Positions 47,314 to 57,479 of a stretch of 64,000 nucleotides of DNA are shown piece by piece; the first letter of the stretch is position 1, and every line of letters begins with the position of its first letter. A program made the position numbers and the translations under genes. Source of the stretch: CBDCOD01 sp965219665 (GTDB lineage: Bacteria; Pseudomonadota; Gammaproteobacteria; CAKMZV01). The notes below the pieces were generated by a model that was not told the DNA's origin, ran no database searches, and saw only the letters and a list, made by a program, of their open reading frames with translations. The DNA is taken from NCBI GenBank assembly GCA_965219665.1, contig CBDCOD010000023.1, forward strand, positions 1 through 64,000. Direction: 5' to 3'.

Positions 47314-48369
47314 TTAGAGATAGAGCATTTGGTTGAGGCGGCTTTTCATGCGGCTCAGGTCGGGCATGTTGCGGGGTTTGTTGTCGTCTATGAGGGTGAT
47401 GATGTGGTCAGAGCAGCTTAGGTAGAGTGTTATGTTGCGGTCATATAGGATGTCAATTAGCCAGATGAAGCGTTGTAGCCAGACTTTGTCTGCGATGGAT
47501 TCTGCGGTGATGCCAGATAGGAAGAAGTGGCTGAAGTTGTCGCTGAGTTTGAGATAGTCGCGGTAGGAGCGGTTGGTGGCACAGAGTGCGTTGTAGTCAA
47601 ACCAGATGCTTTGTGTTCCTTTTTTTATGAAGTCAATAGCGCGTTGGTTGATGGTGAGAGTTCCGTTAGAGTCTATGTTGTTGTTTGAGGATTCTTTTTG
47701 TGCAAAGAGCATGTCCAATTCCATTTCTGTAAATAGGTGGGGCTCATGTTTTTTTGAGTCGTGTTGCACGAATCGGTAGTCGGTTCCACCATCTAAATTG
47801 AATATGTCCATGCGTTGTTTCATGGCTTCTAAGACAGGGCGTATTTTGAATTGATAGCCCGGTATGTTGAGCAGTTGGTCGGGGTGGTAGTTAGAGGTGA
47901 TGATAAGGAATAATTTGTTTTGCAGGGCGTTTTGAAAGACACCTTGCCAGAGTTTACCGTCTGCAATGTCGTGAATGTGTAGGTCATCTAAGCCGAGCAC
48001 TTTGCTTTTTGCGGCAAAGTCACGGAGTACGGATTGCATGGGGTTTTCTGTGGTGTCAAATTGTTTGAGTGCGTTGAGTAGGTTTTCGGATAGCTCGTGG
48101 TAGTGTAGGCGGCTGTATTTGCGCTGTAATTGTTCAAAGAATGCATTCATCATGAGCGTTTTTCCACGCCCCACGCCGCCCCATAAATATAAGCCCATTT
48201 TCTCTGGATGCTGGAAGGAGAAGCGGTGGATATTGTCGTAGAGCGTTTGAAAGTGTGCAACAGCTTGTTGTTGTATAGGGTCTATTTGGTGGCCTTGTTT
48301 AGCAAATAGGTCATTAAAGTGTAGTGACAGGTCAGGGCTGTCTGATTGAAAGAGTTTTGAGAGTACCAT
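47314..48369 (-). CDS. zapE: Cell division ATPase ZapE (AFG1-like)
   Basis: 351 aa from ATG 48369. Walker A GGVGRGKTLMM, Walker B LGLDDLHI, and DNFSHFFLSGI near the end match AFG1/ZapE. In E. coli it associates with the Z-ring under stress. An upstream ATG at 48390 adds seven residues; 48369 fits the family N-terminus better. It marks the return to core genome right of the cassette array. Confidence 0.88.
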   Translation of the reverse strand: MVLSKLFQSDSPDLSLHFNDLFAKQGHQIDPIQQQAVAHFQTLYDNIHRFSFQHPEKMGLYLWGGVGRGKTLMMNAFFEQLQRKYSRLHYHELSENLLNALKQFDTTENPMQSVLRDFAAKSKVLGLDDLHIHDIADGKLWQGVFQNALQNKLFLIITSNYHPDQLLNIPGYQFKIRPVLEAMKQRMDIFNLDGGTDYRFVQHDSKKHEPHLFTEMELDMLFAQKESSNNNIDSNGTLTINQRAIDFIKKGTQSIWFDYNALCATNRSYRDYLKLSDNFSHFFLSGITAESIADKVWLQRFIWLIDILYDRNITLYLSCSDHIITLIDDNKPRNMPDLSRMKSRLNQMLYL

Positions 48370-48405
48370 AGTGCTTTTTATGCTATGCAAGTGCTTGAGT
48401 TGAGG

Positions 48406-49620
48406 TTATTTTTTGCAGTGTTTTTGTGGTTTTATGGCGTATATGCTGCCTATAGAGGAGTATTCCAGTACGTAGAGCTCTTGATGTCCATCTGTGGTGA
48501 AGGATACGGGATTTATGTCGCTTCGTAGTATTTCAGTGACTATAGGGGATGTTGGTTTGGGTTCTTTGCTGTCGGCTTGTAAGTGCCAAAAACGACCGCT
48601 AATAAAATCGGCAAAGAAGTATTTACCATCCCATTTGGGATAGCGCTTGCCGCGATAGACTATGCCGCCAGTGACAGATTTTCCTTGGTTGTGGTCATAA
48701 GCATGTATGGGTGGGGTTAGGTGATTGGCGTGGTTTTTACACCAGCTGCTGATGTTGAAGTCTAAGCGACCCTCTATGCAACGCCAGCCGTAGTTTTTCC
48801 CAGCGCTGATGCGGTTAATTTCTTCCATACGGTTTTGACCAACATCACCTGTCCATATTTCTCCTGTTTTGCTATCTACACTTAGTTGCCATGGATTGCG
48901 CAGTCCCCAAGCGTAGGTTTCTGGCAGTAGGTTGGAGGAGTAGACGCTGGCTATTTCGTTGGATACGCTGTGTGCAAAAGGGTTGTCAGCAGGGATGGTG
49001 TAGGGGCGTTGTGTGTTGCGTACATTGATGCGCAGGATAGAGCCTAACCAGTTTGTGGTGTTTTGTGCGTGGTTATGCGGGTCGTTTGCGCTGCCACCAT
49101 CTCCAAAGGTAACCAGTAGGTAGCCTTGAGCATCAAAGGCAATTGTGCCGCCGTTATGGTTGGGATATGGCTGAGTTTGACTTAGGATGTGTTTCTGGGA
49201 TTGTTTGTTGACTTTGCCATTTGCTGCGATAGTCCAGCGCTCAATCATGGAGGTCATACGTGAATTTACGGCAATAGTCATATGTGTGTAGATATAGCCA
49301 TTGTCTTTGAAGGCGGGGTCAATGGCGATGCTTAATAAGCCGCCTTCTGAGCGACTATCTACGCGATCAGTCCAATCAGCTATCAGATTTTTTGTGTCTT
49401 TTTGGGGGTTATATAGCCAGAGCTTGCCTTTTTTTTCATTAACTAACCAGCCATCATAGTGTTTAAGCCAGGCTGCGCCGATGGGATACGCAAAAGTTTC
49501 TTCGCCAGTGGGCTCTAAGCAGATGTCAGCAGCATGGACTTTAAGTGTAAAAAGTCCCGATAATAAAAAAGAGCATAGTAGCAAGAGGAGGAGGGGATAG
49601 TGGGTCATTTTTATACGCAT
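48406..49620 (-). CDS. Exported PQQ-type aldose sugar dehydrogenase (GSDH family)
   Basis: 404 aa with a signal peptide (LLLLLLCSFLLSGLF, cleavage after KVHA). Beta-propeller motifs SEGGLLSIAIDPAF, NHNGGTIAFDAQGYL, LRNPWQLSVD, GDVGQNRMEEIN and YGWRCIEG match the soluble glucose/aldose dehydrogenase family, e.g. YliI. Periplasmic. The translation start is uncertain between 49620 and 49608; the frame is open further upstream but would bury the signal peptide. Confidence 0.85.
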   Translation of the reverse strand: MRIKMTHYPLLLLLLCSFLLSGLFTLKVHAADICLEPTGEETFAYPIGAAWLKHYDGWLVNEKKGKLWLYNPQKDTKNLIADWTDRVDSRSEGGLLSIAIDPAFKDNGYIYTHMTIAVNSRMTSMIERWTIAANGKVNKQSQKHILSQTQPYPNHNGGTIAFDAQGYLLVTFGDGGSANDPHNHAQNTTNWLGSILRINVRNTQRPYTIPADNPFAHSVSNEIASVYSSNLLPETYAWGLRNPWQLSVDSKTGEIWTGDVGQNRMEEINRISAGKNYGWRCIEGRLDFNISSWCKNHANHLTPPIHAYDHNQGKSVTGGIVYRGKRYPKWDGKYFFADFISGRFWHLQADSKEPKPTSPIVTEILRSDINPVSFTTDGHQELYVLEYSSIGSIYAIKPQKHCKK

Positions 49621-49736
49621 GTGAGTAGGTTTGTATAAGCGGTCCTTATGGATGAAGCGCCCAAGTCGAGCGCATAGCAGGTACAATGTGTGTACTTAAT
49701 TTTACCGTTAAACACGTATGCAAAAGGAGGCAATTT

Positions 49737-50258
49737 ATGAGTGTTGGTGATATTTCTGTTGGTTCTAATGTACCCAATGATGTTAATGTTATTATTGAAA
49801 TTCCTGCAAATGCGAGTCCTATTAAATACGAAGTGGATAAGGATACAGCTTGTGTTTGGGTAGATCGCTTTATGTCATCGCCGATGTTTTATCCTGCTAA
49901 TTATGGCTACTTAAACAATACTTTGGCAGAAGATGGTGATCCAGTTGATGTGTTAGTGGTTGCACCATACCCCTTGATGGTTGGTTCAGTTATTCGAGCG
50001 CGTCCTATAGGTGTGCTTAATATGAGTGATGATGGTGGTAATGATGCGAAAGTTATTGCAGTGCCTATTTCTAAGTTAACACCTCTTTATAACGCTGTTC
50101 AGCAAGTTGAGGATATTCCATTGCTTAAAGATCAAATTGAGCATTTTTTTAGACATTACAAAGAGTTAGAGCCTGGGAAATGGGTGAAAATTGAAGGATG
50201 GGGCAATGTAGAGGCGGCACATCAAGAAATTCTGGCAGGTGTTCAACGATACAAATAG
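49737..50258 (+). CDS. ppa: Inorganic pyrophosphatase
   Basis: 173 aa, family I. The signature DGDPVDVLV holds the metal-binding aspartates, and IPANASPIKYEVDKD opens the fold. A strong Shine-Dalgarno (AAAAGGAGG) precedes ATG 49737. Confidence 0.96.
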   Translation: MSVGDISVGSNVPNDVNVIIEIPANASPIKYEVDKDTACVWVDRFMSSPMFYPANYGYLNNTLAEDGDPVDVLVVAPYPLMVGSVIRARPIGVLNMSDDGGNDAKVIAVPISKLTPLYNAVQQVEDIPLLKDQIEHFFRHYKELEPGKWVKIEGWGNVEAAHQEILAGVQRYK

Positions 50259-50276
50259 AAGAGAGGCAAGTATAGC

Positions 50277-51014
50277 ATGGGTTTGTGGTCTGATTGGAAG
50301 GATGCGGTTCACAGTGTTTTTGACCGCGATCCTGCGGCACGTAATACCTTTGAAGTTATTACGACTTATCCGGGGCTACACGCGTTACTGCTGTATCGCT
50401 TGGCTAATCGCTTATGGTGCGCCGATTTTAAGTATTTAGCGCGCTGGCTTTCTGCGTTCACGCGTTGGTGGACGGGGATTGAGATACACCCTGGGGCAAA
50501 AATTGGTCAACGTTTTTTCATTGATCACGGTGTTGGTGTGGTGATTGGTGAGACTACAGAGATAGGTGATGATTGCACGATTTATCAAGGCGTGACTTTA
50601 GGAGGTACTGCAAGCGAAAAGGTCAAGCGGCACCCAACCTTGGGGAATGGTGTGGTTATTGGCGCAGGTGCCAAGGTGTTGGGGCCTATTAAGATTGGTG
50701 ATCAGGTACAGGTTGGTTCTAATGCCGTAGTTATCAAGCCTGTTGCTAAGGGTTGCACTGTGATTGGTGTTCCGGGCAGGGTAGTGCGCGCAAAGAGAGG
50801 ACGGAAACCTAAGCAGACCGCTTTCCCTGCTTATGGTATTTGTGAAAATTCTCCAGATCCAGAAGGTGAGGCTATTTCTATTATGGTTGATCATTTACGT
50901 ATTATTGATGAAAAGCTAGCTAAGATTAACCAGCAGTTGCGTGAAGTAGGTGCAGAAGAGATTGATTTAAGCGATTTGCCTAATTTGCATAAAGTAAAAG
51001 TGAATGGCAATTAA
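50277..51014 (+). CDS. cysE: Serine O-acetyltransferase
   Basis: 245 aa. An N-terminal helical segment is followed by left-handed beta-helix hexapeptides: GIEIHPGAKIG, IDHGVGVVIGETTEIGDD and TLGGTASEKVKRHPT. It makes O-acetylserine for cysteine synthesis. The C-terminal extension ends in a predicted helix. It follows ppa by 18 bases. Confidence 0.94.
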   Translation: MGLWSDWKDAVHSVFDRDPAARNTFEVITTYPGLHALLLYRLANRLWCADFKYLARWLSAFTRWWTGIEIHPGAKIGQRFFIDHGVGVVIGETTEIGDDCTIYQGVTLGGTASEKVKRHPTLGNGVVIGAGAKVLGPIKIGDQVQVGSNAVVIKPVAKGCTVIGVPGRVVRAKRGRKPKQTAFPAYGICENSPDPEGEAISIMVDHLRIIDEKLAKINQQLREVGAEEIDLSDLPNLHKVKVNGN

Positions 51015-51029
51015 TATTGCAAACTCACT

Positions 51030-52535
51030 ATGGCTATTGAAGACATTCCTCTGCAAAAACTGACTGATGAGCAGTTAGCAGAACGCCGTGTAGCGCTTGT
51101 TGATGCGTTATGCGCTATCCTCCCTCAAGAGAGTGTGTTGAGCGAGTATGCAGATGTTGTGCCTTATGAGTGTGATGGTCTGAGTGTATATGCTCAAGTG
51201 CCATTGGTGGTAGTGCTTCCTGAAAGCATTCAGCAGGTTCAAGAGGTTGTACGTCTGTGTAAGCGTATGCAGGTTCCTTTAGTTGCCAGAGGTGCTGGGA
51301 CTGGTCTGTCAGGTGGTGCAACTCCACATCCAGAAGGCGTACTGTTAGGTTTTGGCAAGATGAGTAATATCATTGATATAGATGCGCCTAATCGTTGTGC
51401 TGTACTACAGCCGGGTGTTCGTAATCAGTTTGTGTCAGAGCAAACCAGATCGTTAGGGCTCTATTTTGCTCCTGATCCTTCTTCACAGATTGCGTGTTCT
51501 ATCGGCGGCAACATGGCAGAAAATGCGGGTGGGCTGCATTGTTTGAAGTATGGGCTATCTGTTAATAATATTATTGGTGCTAAGGTAGTGCTTGATGATG
51601 GCAGTTTAGTTGATTTGGGTGGTAAGCGCCTACATTCTGCGGGCGTGGATTGGTTGGCGCTGTTTTGCGGTTCGGAGGGATTGTTAGGTGTAGTGGTAGA
51701 GGTTACCGTGCGCTTGCTGCCTATTCCAGTAGAAGAGAGACTTATGTTGGCAGGATTTGGCAGTGTGCGCGATGCTGCTGATTGTGTAGCAGCAATCATT
51801 GCTGAAGGGATTTTGCCTGCTGGTTTAGAGATGATGGATTCTCATGCGTTATTAGCAACCGATGATTTTGCACAGTGTGGCTATCCACGTGATGCTCAAG
51901 CTATTCTGCTATGTGAGGTGGATGGCTGTCAAAGTGCATTAGATGAGCAGATAGAGCAGGTAACTGCCATTGCTAAGAAACACCGTTGCACTTCGTTAAC
52001 TGTTTCTGAGTCGGAGGAGCAGCGTCTTAAGTTGTGGTTAGGGCGCAAGTCTGCTTTTCCAGCAGTAGGGAGGTTATCACCTGATTATTATTGTATGGAT
52101 GGAACTATTCCGAGACGTTATATAGGTGAAATATTGGAGAAAATTGAGGCATTGTCCACGGAGTATGGCTTAGTGGTGGTGAATGTTTTTCATGCTGGCG
52201 ATGGCAATCTGCATCCGTTGATCCTATATGATGCAGCACAAGAAGGCGAGTTAGAGCGTTGTGAAAAATTGGGTGGTGAAATTTTAGAATTATGCATTCA
52301 ATATGGTGGCACTATCACGGGTGAGCATGGTGTTGGCGTTGAAAAAATAGGGCATATGTGTCACCAGTTCAATCTAACTGAGTTAGATTGTTTTCATCAG
52401 GTAAAGAGTCAGTTTGATAGTGACGGTCTGCTCAATCCAGGTAAAGCGATTCCTACACTGAATCGTTGTGCTGAATTTGGGCATTTGCATGTGCATAATA
52501 ATCAGCTGCCACATCCTGATATAGAACGCTTCTGA
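51030..52535 (+). CDS. glcD: Glycolate oxidase subunit GlcD (FAD)
   Basis: 501 aa. An FAD-binding domain (PLVARGAGTGLSGGATPHPEG, IGGNMAENAGGLHCLKYG) and a C-terminal FAD-oxidase domain with NVFHAGDGNLHP and GEHGVGVEK. It oxidises glycolate to glyoxylate with GlcE and GlcF. The C-terminal ~20 residues after the family end are extra. Confidence 0.93.
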   Translation: MAIEDIPLQKLTDEQLAERRVALVDALCAILPQESVLSEYADVVPYECDGLSVYAQVPLVVVLPESIQQVQEVVRLCKRMQVPLVARGAGTGLSGGATPHPEGVLLGFGKMSNIIDIDAPNRCAVLQPGVRNQFVSEQTRSLGLYFAPDPSSQIACSIGGNMAENAGGLHCLKYGLSVNNIIGAKVVLDDGSLVDLGGKRLHSAGVDWLALFCGSEGLLGVVVEVTVRLLPIPVEERLMLAGFGSVRDAADCVAAIIAEGILPAGLEMMDSHALLATDDFAQCGYPRDAQAILLCEVDGCQSALDEQIEQVTAIAKKHRCTSLTVSESEEQRLKLWLGRKSAFPAVGRLSPDYYCMDGTIPRRYIGEILEKIEALSTEYGLVVVNVFHAGDGNLHPLILYDAAQEGELERCEKLGGEILELCIQYGGTITGEHGVGVEKIGHMCHQFNLTELDCFHQVKSQFDSDGLLNPGKAIPTLNRCAEFGHLHVHNNQLPHPDIERF

Positions 52536-52551
52536 TAAATGATAAAAAAGT

Positions 52552-53577
52552 ATGGATAAAACAGCGTACTTTGTTGATAGCATAAAGCAAGCGTGTTCAG
52601 AAAGCAAGCCGTTGCGTATTTTAGGGGGAGGGAGTAAGGCGTGTTGGTATCCCAATGCCCCAGATGATGCACAGGTTATCAGTAGTGCAGAGCATTCTGG
52701 CATATTGAGTTATGAACCAAGTGAGTTGGTGATGCGTGTGCGTAGCGGTACACTACTGTTAGAAGTGCTGTCTGCGTTATCAGAGCATAAACAGATTTTT
52801 TCTTTTGAGCCATCTATATTCTCTGAAAAAACGACTATTGGTGGTGTGGTTGCAGCTGGATGGGCAGGACCGAATCGTCCTTGGGGCGGTGCTGTTCGTG
52901 ATAGTCTTTTAGGGGTTGAGTTAATCAATGCACAAGGCGATGTGCTGCGTTTTGGTGGTCAGGTGTTTAAGAATGTGGCAGGCTTTGATTTGTTTCGCGT
53001 GCAAGCTGGTGGACATGGGCAGTTTGGCATGCTAACAACACTGAGTTTGCGCTTAAATCCTGAGCCTAAGCGTCAGTGCCATAAAAAAATAGCAGTAGAT
53101 AGAGCGCAGGCGCAACGATGGATGAATGATTGGCAGGTTAAGCCTTATCCATTATCAGGCTTGAGTTATGCGGAAGGTTATCTGCATTTGCGGCTTTTTG
53201 GACAGCAGGGCGATATCGCTGAATGTTTACAGGATATTGGTTTGGATTGGGAAGAGGGTGTTGCAGAGTACTGGTATAGTTTGCGTGATTTAAGGCATGC
53301 TTTCTTTGCGCAGCAAAAACAATTATTTGCATTGTATTTGCCGCCTGCTGCCTACTTTGAAGCGCAGGAAGGCGAGCAGGTGTTGATTGATTGGGGTGGT
53401 GCTTTAGTTTGGCTATGCTCTGATGCCTCGCTAGCCCATGTTGCGCAACGTGCCGAGCTATTAGGTGGTCAAGCACAGCCCTATCCATTGCACTTTAATC
53501 AGCACATTGATGCGGCGCATCGTGCATTACATAAGCGTCTAAAAACAGCCTTTGATCCCGATGGCCTGTTTGTTTGA
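52552..53577 (+). CDS. glcE: Glycolate oxidase subunit GlcE (FAD-binding)
   Basis: 341 aa, a single FAD-binding type 4 domain: ILGGGSKACW, TIGGVVAAGWAGPNRPWGGAVRD and FKNVAGFDLFRVQAG. It lies 16 bases after glcD. The iron-sulfur subunit gene glcF, normally next, is missing; maf follows instead. Confidence 0.92.
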   Translation: MDKTAYFVDSIKQACSESKPLRILGGGSKACWYPNAPDDAQVISSAEHSGILSYEPSELVMRVRSGTLLLEVLSALSEHKQIFSFEPSIFSEKTTIGGVVAAGWAGPNRPWGGAVRDSLLGVELINAQGDVLRFGGQVFKNVAGFDLFRVQAGGHGQFGMLTTLSLRLNPEPKRQCHKKIAVDRAQAQRWMNDWQVKPYPLSGLSYAEGYLHLRLFGQQGDIAECLQDIGLDWEEGVAEYWYSLRDLRHAFFAQQKQLFALYLPPAAYFEAQEGEQVLIDWGGALVWLCSDASLAHVAQRAELLGGQAQPYPLHFNQHIDAAHRALHKRLKTAFDPDGLFV

Positions 53578-53601
53578 ACGCTATACGAAATAATATATAC
53601 A

Positions 53602-54177
53602 GTGCTTATTTTAGCCTCCCAATCAGAAGCGCGCTACGAGCTGCTTCAGCGCTTACATATTCCTTTTGAGCGCATTGCTGCTGATATTGATGAAAGCCGT
53701 CTCGCTCAGGAGGGCATACATGATTTTGTAGAACGCTTAGCCTCAGAGAAAGCACAGAAAATCGCCGCGCAGTATCCACAAGCGGTGGTTATTGGGAGTG
53801 ATGAAGTGATGGTCAATGTTGATACAGATGCTGATGTCGCAATTGGCAAGCCTTTAACGCACGAAAACGCAGTTGCAATGTGGTTGCAGACTGCAGGCTG
53901 CACAGTTGAGTTTCTAACCGCACTTTGCGTGCTATCACCACGGGACAAATATACAGTAATCGCAAAAACACAGGTACGCTTTCGCAAACTGAGCGTGCAA
54001 CAAATAGAGCATTACTTAAGCGTGGATAAGCCTTACCAATGCGCAGGAGGATTTCGCTCGGAAGGCTTAGGGATTGCTTTGTGTGAGTCTATTGTGGAAA
54101 GTGAGCCGGGTGCTTTAATGGGCTTGCCGCTTATTAGCGTGTGCAACGCACTATATAGAGCAGGTGTTGAACTGTAG
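53602..54177 (+). CDS. Maf-family nucleotide pyrophosphatase (YceF-like)
   Basis: 191 aa, GTG start. LILASQSEARYELLQRL and the C-terminal YQCAGGFRSEGLGIAL fit the YceF (m7GTP pyrophosphatase) branch, where Gln/Cys-rich segments replace those of the dTTP-specific branch. Its last 27 bases overlap the convergent metF. Confidence 0.85.
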   Translation: MLILASQSEARYELLQRLHIPFERIAADIDESRLAQEGIHDFVERLASEKAQKIAAQYPQAVVIGSDEVMVNVDTDADVAIGKPLTHENAVAMWLQTAGCTVEFLTALCVLSPRDKYTVIAKTQVRFRKLSVQQIEHYLSVDKPYQCAGGFRSEGLGIALCESIVESEPGALMGLPLISVCNALYRAGVEL

Positions 54178-55035
54178 GGTATTTTTGTTGTCTGAAACAG
54201 TATTCATAGTGCTTTCAGTGGCAACATTAGCGCGGATTTTATTGATGTGGTCGCTTTGATTCATAGTGTATAAATGAAAATGCTGGTGTCCTTGTGCATG
54301 TAAGTTAGCTATCTGTTGACTGGCATATTCTATGCCAAAAGCACACATACTCTCGTCGTCATCATGGTATTTCTCTAAAGCGGTGGCTAATTGTTTAGGG
54401 ATGTTAGCATTGGACAACTGCAATATGCGCTTAATTTGTTTTGCATTAATGATAGGGAAGATGCCTGCCAGCACATTATGTGGGAATCCATGTATATCCA
54501 GCCATTCCAAATAGTGCAAGAAGCGTTCATTATCAAAAAATAATTGCGTAATGATGTTTGCATTAAAGCGCGTTGCTTTCTCAAGCTGATATTGATAGTC
54601 CACTAATAAGTCACAGCCGCTTTGGTGACCTTCGGGGTAGCCGGCTACATACAAGTGGTTCAAAGGGCGCATTTTATGCACTGTATAGCATAAATCGCTT
54701 GCGTATTGAAAGTCATTGCTTGGTAGTTGGCCTGCTGGCGGGTCGCCACGCAAAATAAGGTAGGCGCTAATACCTAAGTCATCATACTGTGCAATCAGAT
54801 TTGTTATATCCTCCAAAGATGAGCATATGCCAGTAATATGCGGTAAGCAACGCATTTTAAGTGTGCTTGTAACCATCCGACACAAATCCACGTTGCTCTT
54901 GTTAGCACTTCCTCCAGCACCGCAGGTGATGCTCACAAAGGCAACAGAGTGTTGCTTTAGTAATTCCAGATGACGGCTAAGCTTTTCTGTGCCTTGATCC
55001 GTTTTTGTAGGAAATATTTCGTAAGAAAATTGCAT
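54151..55035 (-). CDS. metF: 5,10-methylenetetrahydrofolate reductase
   Basis: 294 aa TIM barrel. FSYEIFPTKT holds the catalytic Glu, with SITCGAGGS and LRGDPP further on. It makes 5-methyl-THF for methionine synthesis. It is 14 bases downstream of metE, so the two are co-transcribed and functionally linked. Confidence 0.95.
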   Translation of the reverse strand: MQFSYEIFPTKTDQGTEKLSRHLELLKQHSVAFVSITCGAGGSANKSNVDLCRMVTSTLKMRCLPHITGICSSLEDITNLIAQYDDLGISAYLILRGDPPAGQLPSNDFQYASDLCYTVHKMRPLNHLYVAGYPEGHQSGCDLLVDYQYQLEKATRFNANIITQLFFDNERFLHYLEWLDIHGFPHNVLAGIFPIINAKQIKRILQLSNANIPKQLATALEKYHDDDESMCAFGIEYASQQIANLHAQGHQHFHLYTMNQSDHINKIRANVATESTMNTVSDNKNTLQFNTCSI

Positions 55036-55049
55036 AGTGAGGAGACGGC

Positions 55050-57332
55050 TTAGCTTAGTATTGCGCGTGCTTTAATTGCAGCTTTAACCATGTTTTCCAG
55101 AGCTGGTTTCGTCTCTGCCCAAGTACGTGTTTTCAAACCACAGTCTGGATTAACCCATAGTTTTTTAACATCAATGCGCTTGGCAGCCTCTTGTAATAGT
55201 ACAACCATTTCTTCAACTGTTGGGGTACGAGGTGAATGAATGTCATACACACCAGGGCCAATTTCATTAGGATATTTATGCGTTGTAAATATGTCTAATA
55301 ACTGCATGTGTGAGCGTGATGTTTCAATGCTGATAACATCGGCATCCAAAGCAATAATGTCTTCAATAATTTCATTAAATTCGCTATAGCACATGTGTGT
55401 GTGAATTTGCGTTTGATCAGCAATATCAGAAGTGGCTAAGCGGAATGCACGCGCTGACCAATTAAGATACTCTGCTTGCTTCGCTTTTTGTAGCGGTAGT
55501 CCTTCGCGTATGGCAGGTTCGTCTATTTGGATAACGCGAATGCCGTTTTTCTCTAAGTCTTGAACTTCTTCCAATATAGTTAAGGCTATTTGCTCACAGG
55601 TGACTTGACGTGGCTGGTCATCACGAACAAACGACCATTGCAAAATGGTTACAGGACCTGTGAGCATACCTTTGACAATTTTATCGGTTTGTTTTTGTGC
55701 AAATGTTGCCCAATCAATGGTCATGGGAGTAGGGCGGCTTATGTCACCAAAAATGATTGGTGGTTTAACGCAACGGGAGCCATAACTTTGCACCCAGCCA
55801 TTTTCAGTAAAAGTAAAACCAGCCAATTGCTCACCAAAATATTCCACCATATCATTACGCTCAGATTCACCATGTACGAGGACATCTAGCCCAATCTCTT
55901 CTTGGATAGCGATGGCTTGTTGAATTTCATTCTCCATAAAAGCACGGTACTCTTCTGAGTTGACTGTTCCTTTTTTGAAGTTGCTCCGCATAGTGCGAAT
56001 TGCTTGGGTTTGCGGGAATGAGCCAATAGTTGTAGTTGGCAAAGGTGGGAGGTCTAAATAAGTATCCTGCTGTGCTTTGCGTTGCTCAAAAGGTGTTTTG
56101 CGTGCTGAAGGTACTGCATCTAAGTTGGCTATGGCTTGTTGCACAGCTGGGTTGTGCACTTTAGATGAGGCTTTACGACTAGCAATTGCAGCAGCATTTT
56201 CTTGTAAATAGACTTGTAAAGCATCGGCTTGGTTATTGACTACAGCTGTTATGGCTTGTAGTTCTTCTAATTTTTGGCGTGCAAAAGCTAACCAGTTTTT
56301 TACATCGGGATCCAGCTTGTTTTCACTGTTTAGGTCAAAAGGAACATGCAACAATGAGCAAGATGAAGCAATCATGAGATGATCTTGCTGTGTTTCATTC
56401 AATGTATTGATGTCATCTACTATTTTTTGAATGTCTGTCTTCCAAATATTACGCCCATTAACAACCCCAGCAGAGAGCACTTTGCCTTTAGGTAGCAGAT
56501 CAGATGCTTGCCTCAGAGTTATATCAGCGCGTGTAAAATCAATATGGAATGCGTCAAATGGCAATGCAAAATAGTCTTCTAATGGTATAGATGGCGCGTC
56601 AAAAAAGCAACTAATCACAGTTTTAACATTACCAAAATTTATAGTAGCATAGGTTTCTTTCAAAGCAGCAACCCAGCTGGCAGGTAAATCAGTTACCAGT
56701 GCAGGCTCGTCAATTTCTATGCCTGCAATCCCTGCTGAAGTGATTTGGTTTATTAGTTCTTGATAAACTGGAACAAAGCGTTCTAATAGCTCTAATCGGT
56801 CGTGAATCCCTGTTTTTTCACGCCCTAACCATAGATAGGTGATTATTCCTGGAAGGACTACTTTAACGTGACCGTAGGCTTGTGCTTCTTTAATTTGCTG
56901 TAAGAGTGGCTGCGCGTTACACTTTAACTGCGTGTCAGCCTCAAATTCGGGAACGATGTAGTGGTAGTTGGTATCAAACCATTTGGTTAAACTACAGGCA
57001 GGTGCTTCAATGCCGCTAGCAGTGCGGCCACGTGCCATGATAAACTGCGTATCTAAGGCGTTCTCAGTATCTATCAATTTTTGATAACGTGAAGGCACAT
57101 TACCTAATGCCACAGATAAATCTAAAATATTGTCGTAGAAACTAAAATCTCCCACAGTGATTACAGATAAATCAGCTTCTTGTTGCCACTGCCAATTTCT
57201 TTTGCGTATTTCGGTCGCAGTTTGCTGTAGATCGTTTGCGTCGACTTCTTGACGCCAGTATGCTTCTATTGTTTTTTTTAGTTCGCGATTGCTACCAATG
57301 CGTGGGAAACCAAGTATGTGTGATTGTGCCAT
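55050..57332 (-). CDS. metE: Cobalamin-independent methionine synthase
   Basis: 760 aa, the usual length. An N-terminal barrel and a catalytic C-terminal barrel with the zinc ligands in HTHMCYSEF (His, Cys), IETSRS (Glu) and NPDCGLKTR (Cys). It methylates homocysteine with 5-methyl-THF from MetF. The start is at 57332 (MAQSHILGFPRIG) after AAGGA; the longer in-frame ATG is unlikely. Confidence 0.97.
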   Translation of the reverse strand: MAQSHILGFPRIGSNRELKKTIEAYWRQEVDANDLQQTATEIRKRNWQWQQEADLSVITVGDFSFYDNILDLSVALGNVPSRYQKLIDTENALDTQFIMARGRTASGIEAPACSLTKWFDTNYHYIVPEFEADTQLKCNAQPLLQQIKEAQAYGHVKVVLPGIITYLWLGREKTGIHDRLELLERFVPVYQELINQITSAGIAGIEIDEPALVTDLPASWVAALKETYATINFGNVKTVISCFFDAPSIPLEDYFALPFDAFHIDFTRADITLRQASDLLPKGKVLSAGVVNGRNIWKTDIQKIVDDINTLNETQQDHLMIASSCSLLHVPFDLNSENKLDPDVKNWLAFARQKLEELQAITAVVNNQADALQVYLQENAAAIASRKASSKVHNPAVQQAIANLDAVPSARKTPFEQRKAQQDTYLDLPPLPTTTIGSFPQTQAIRTMRSNFKKGTVNSEEYRAFMENEIQQAIAIQEEIGLDVLVHGESERNDMVEYFGEQLAGFTFTENGWVQSYGSRCVKPPIIFGDISRPTPMTIDWATFAQKQTDKIVKGMLTGPVTILQWSFVRDDQPRQVTCEQIALTILEEVQDLEKNGIRVIQIDEPAIREGLPLQKAKQAEYLNWSARAFRLATSDIADQTQIHTHMCYSEFNEIIEDIIALDADVISIETSRSHMQLLDIFTTHKYPNEIGPGVYDIHSPRTPTVEEMVVLLQEAAKRIDVKKLWVNPDCGLKTRTWAETKPALENMVKAAIKARAILS

Positions 57333-57404
57333 GTTCGAGTCCTTAAAATTAAAGATAATGAAAGCTCTCAAAGAACTATTTCAGGGGCGCATTATAGAGT
57401 TGTG

Positions 57405-57416
57405 TGTGCATGCACA
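57405..57416. promoter_or_regulatory. Perfect 12-bp palindrome upstream of metE
   Basis: TGTGCATGCACA, about 75 bases before the metE start. It does not match the MetJ (AGACGTCT) or MetR consensus that I know. It could be an operator, or chance. Confidence 0.25.
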
Positions 57417-57479
57417 TTTTGCAAAGTTTTCAAGTGCATGTTGAGGGAAATAGGAAAAGGCAGTGTCGTTATTAATTGT

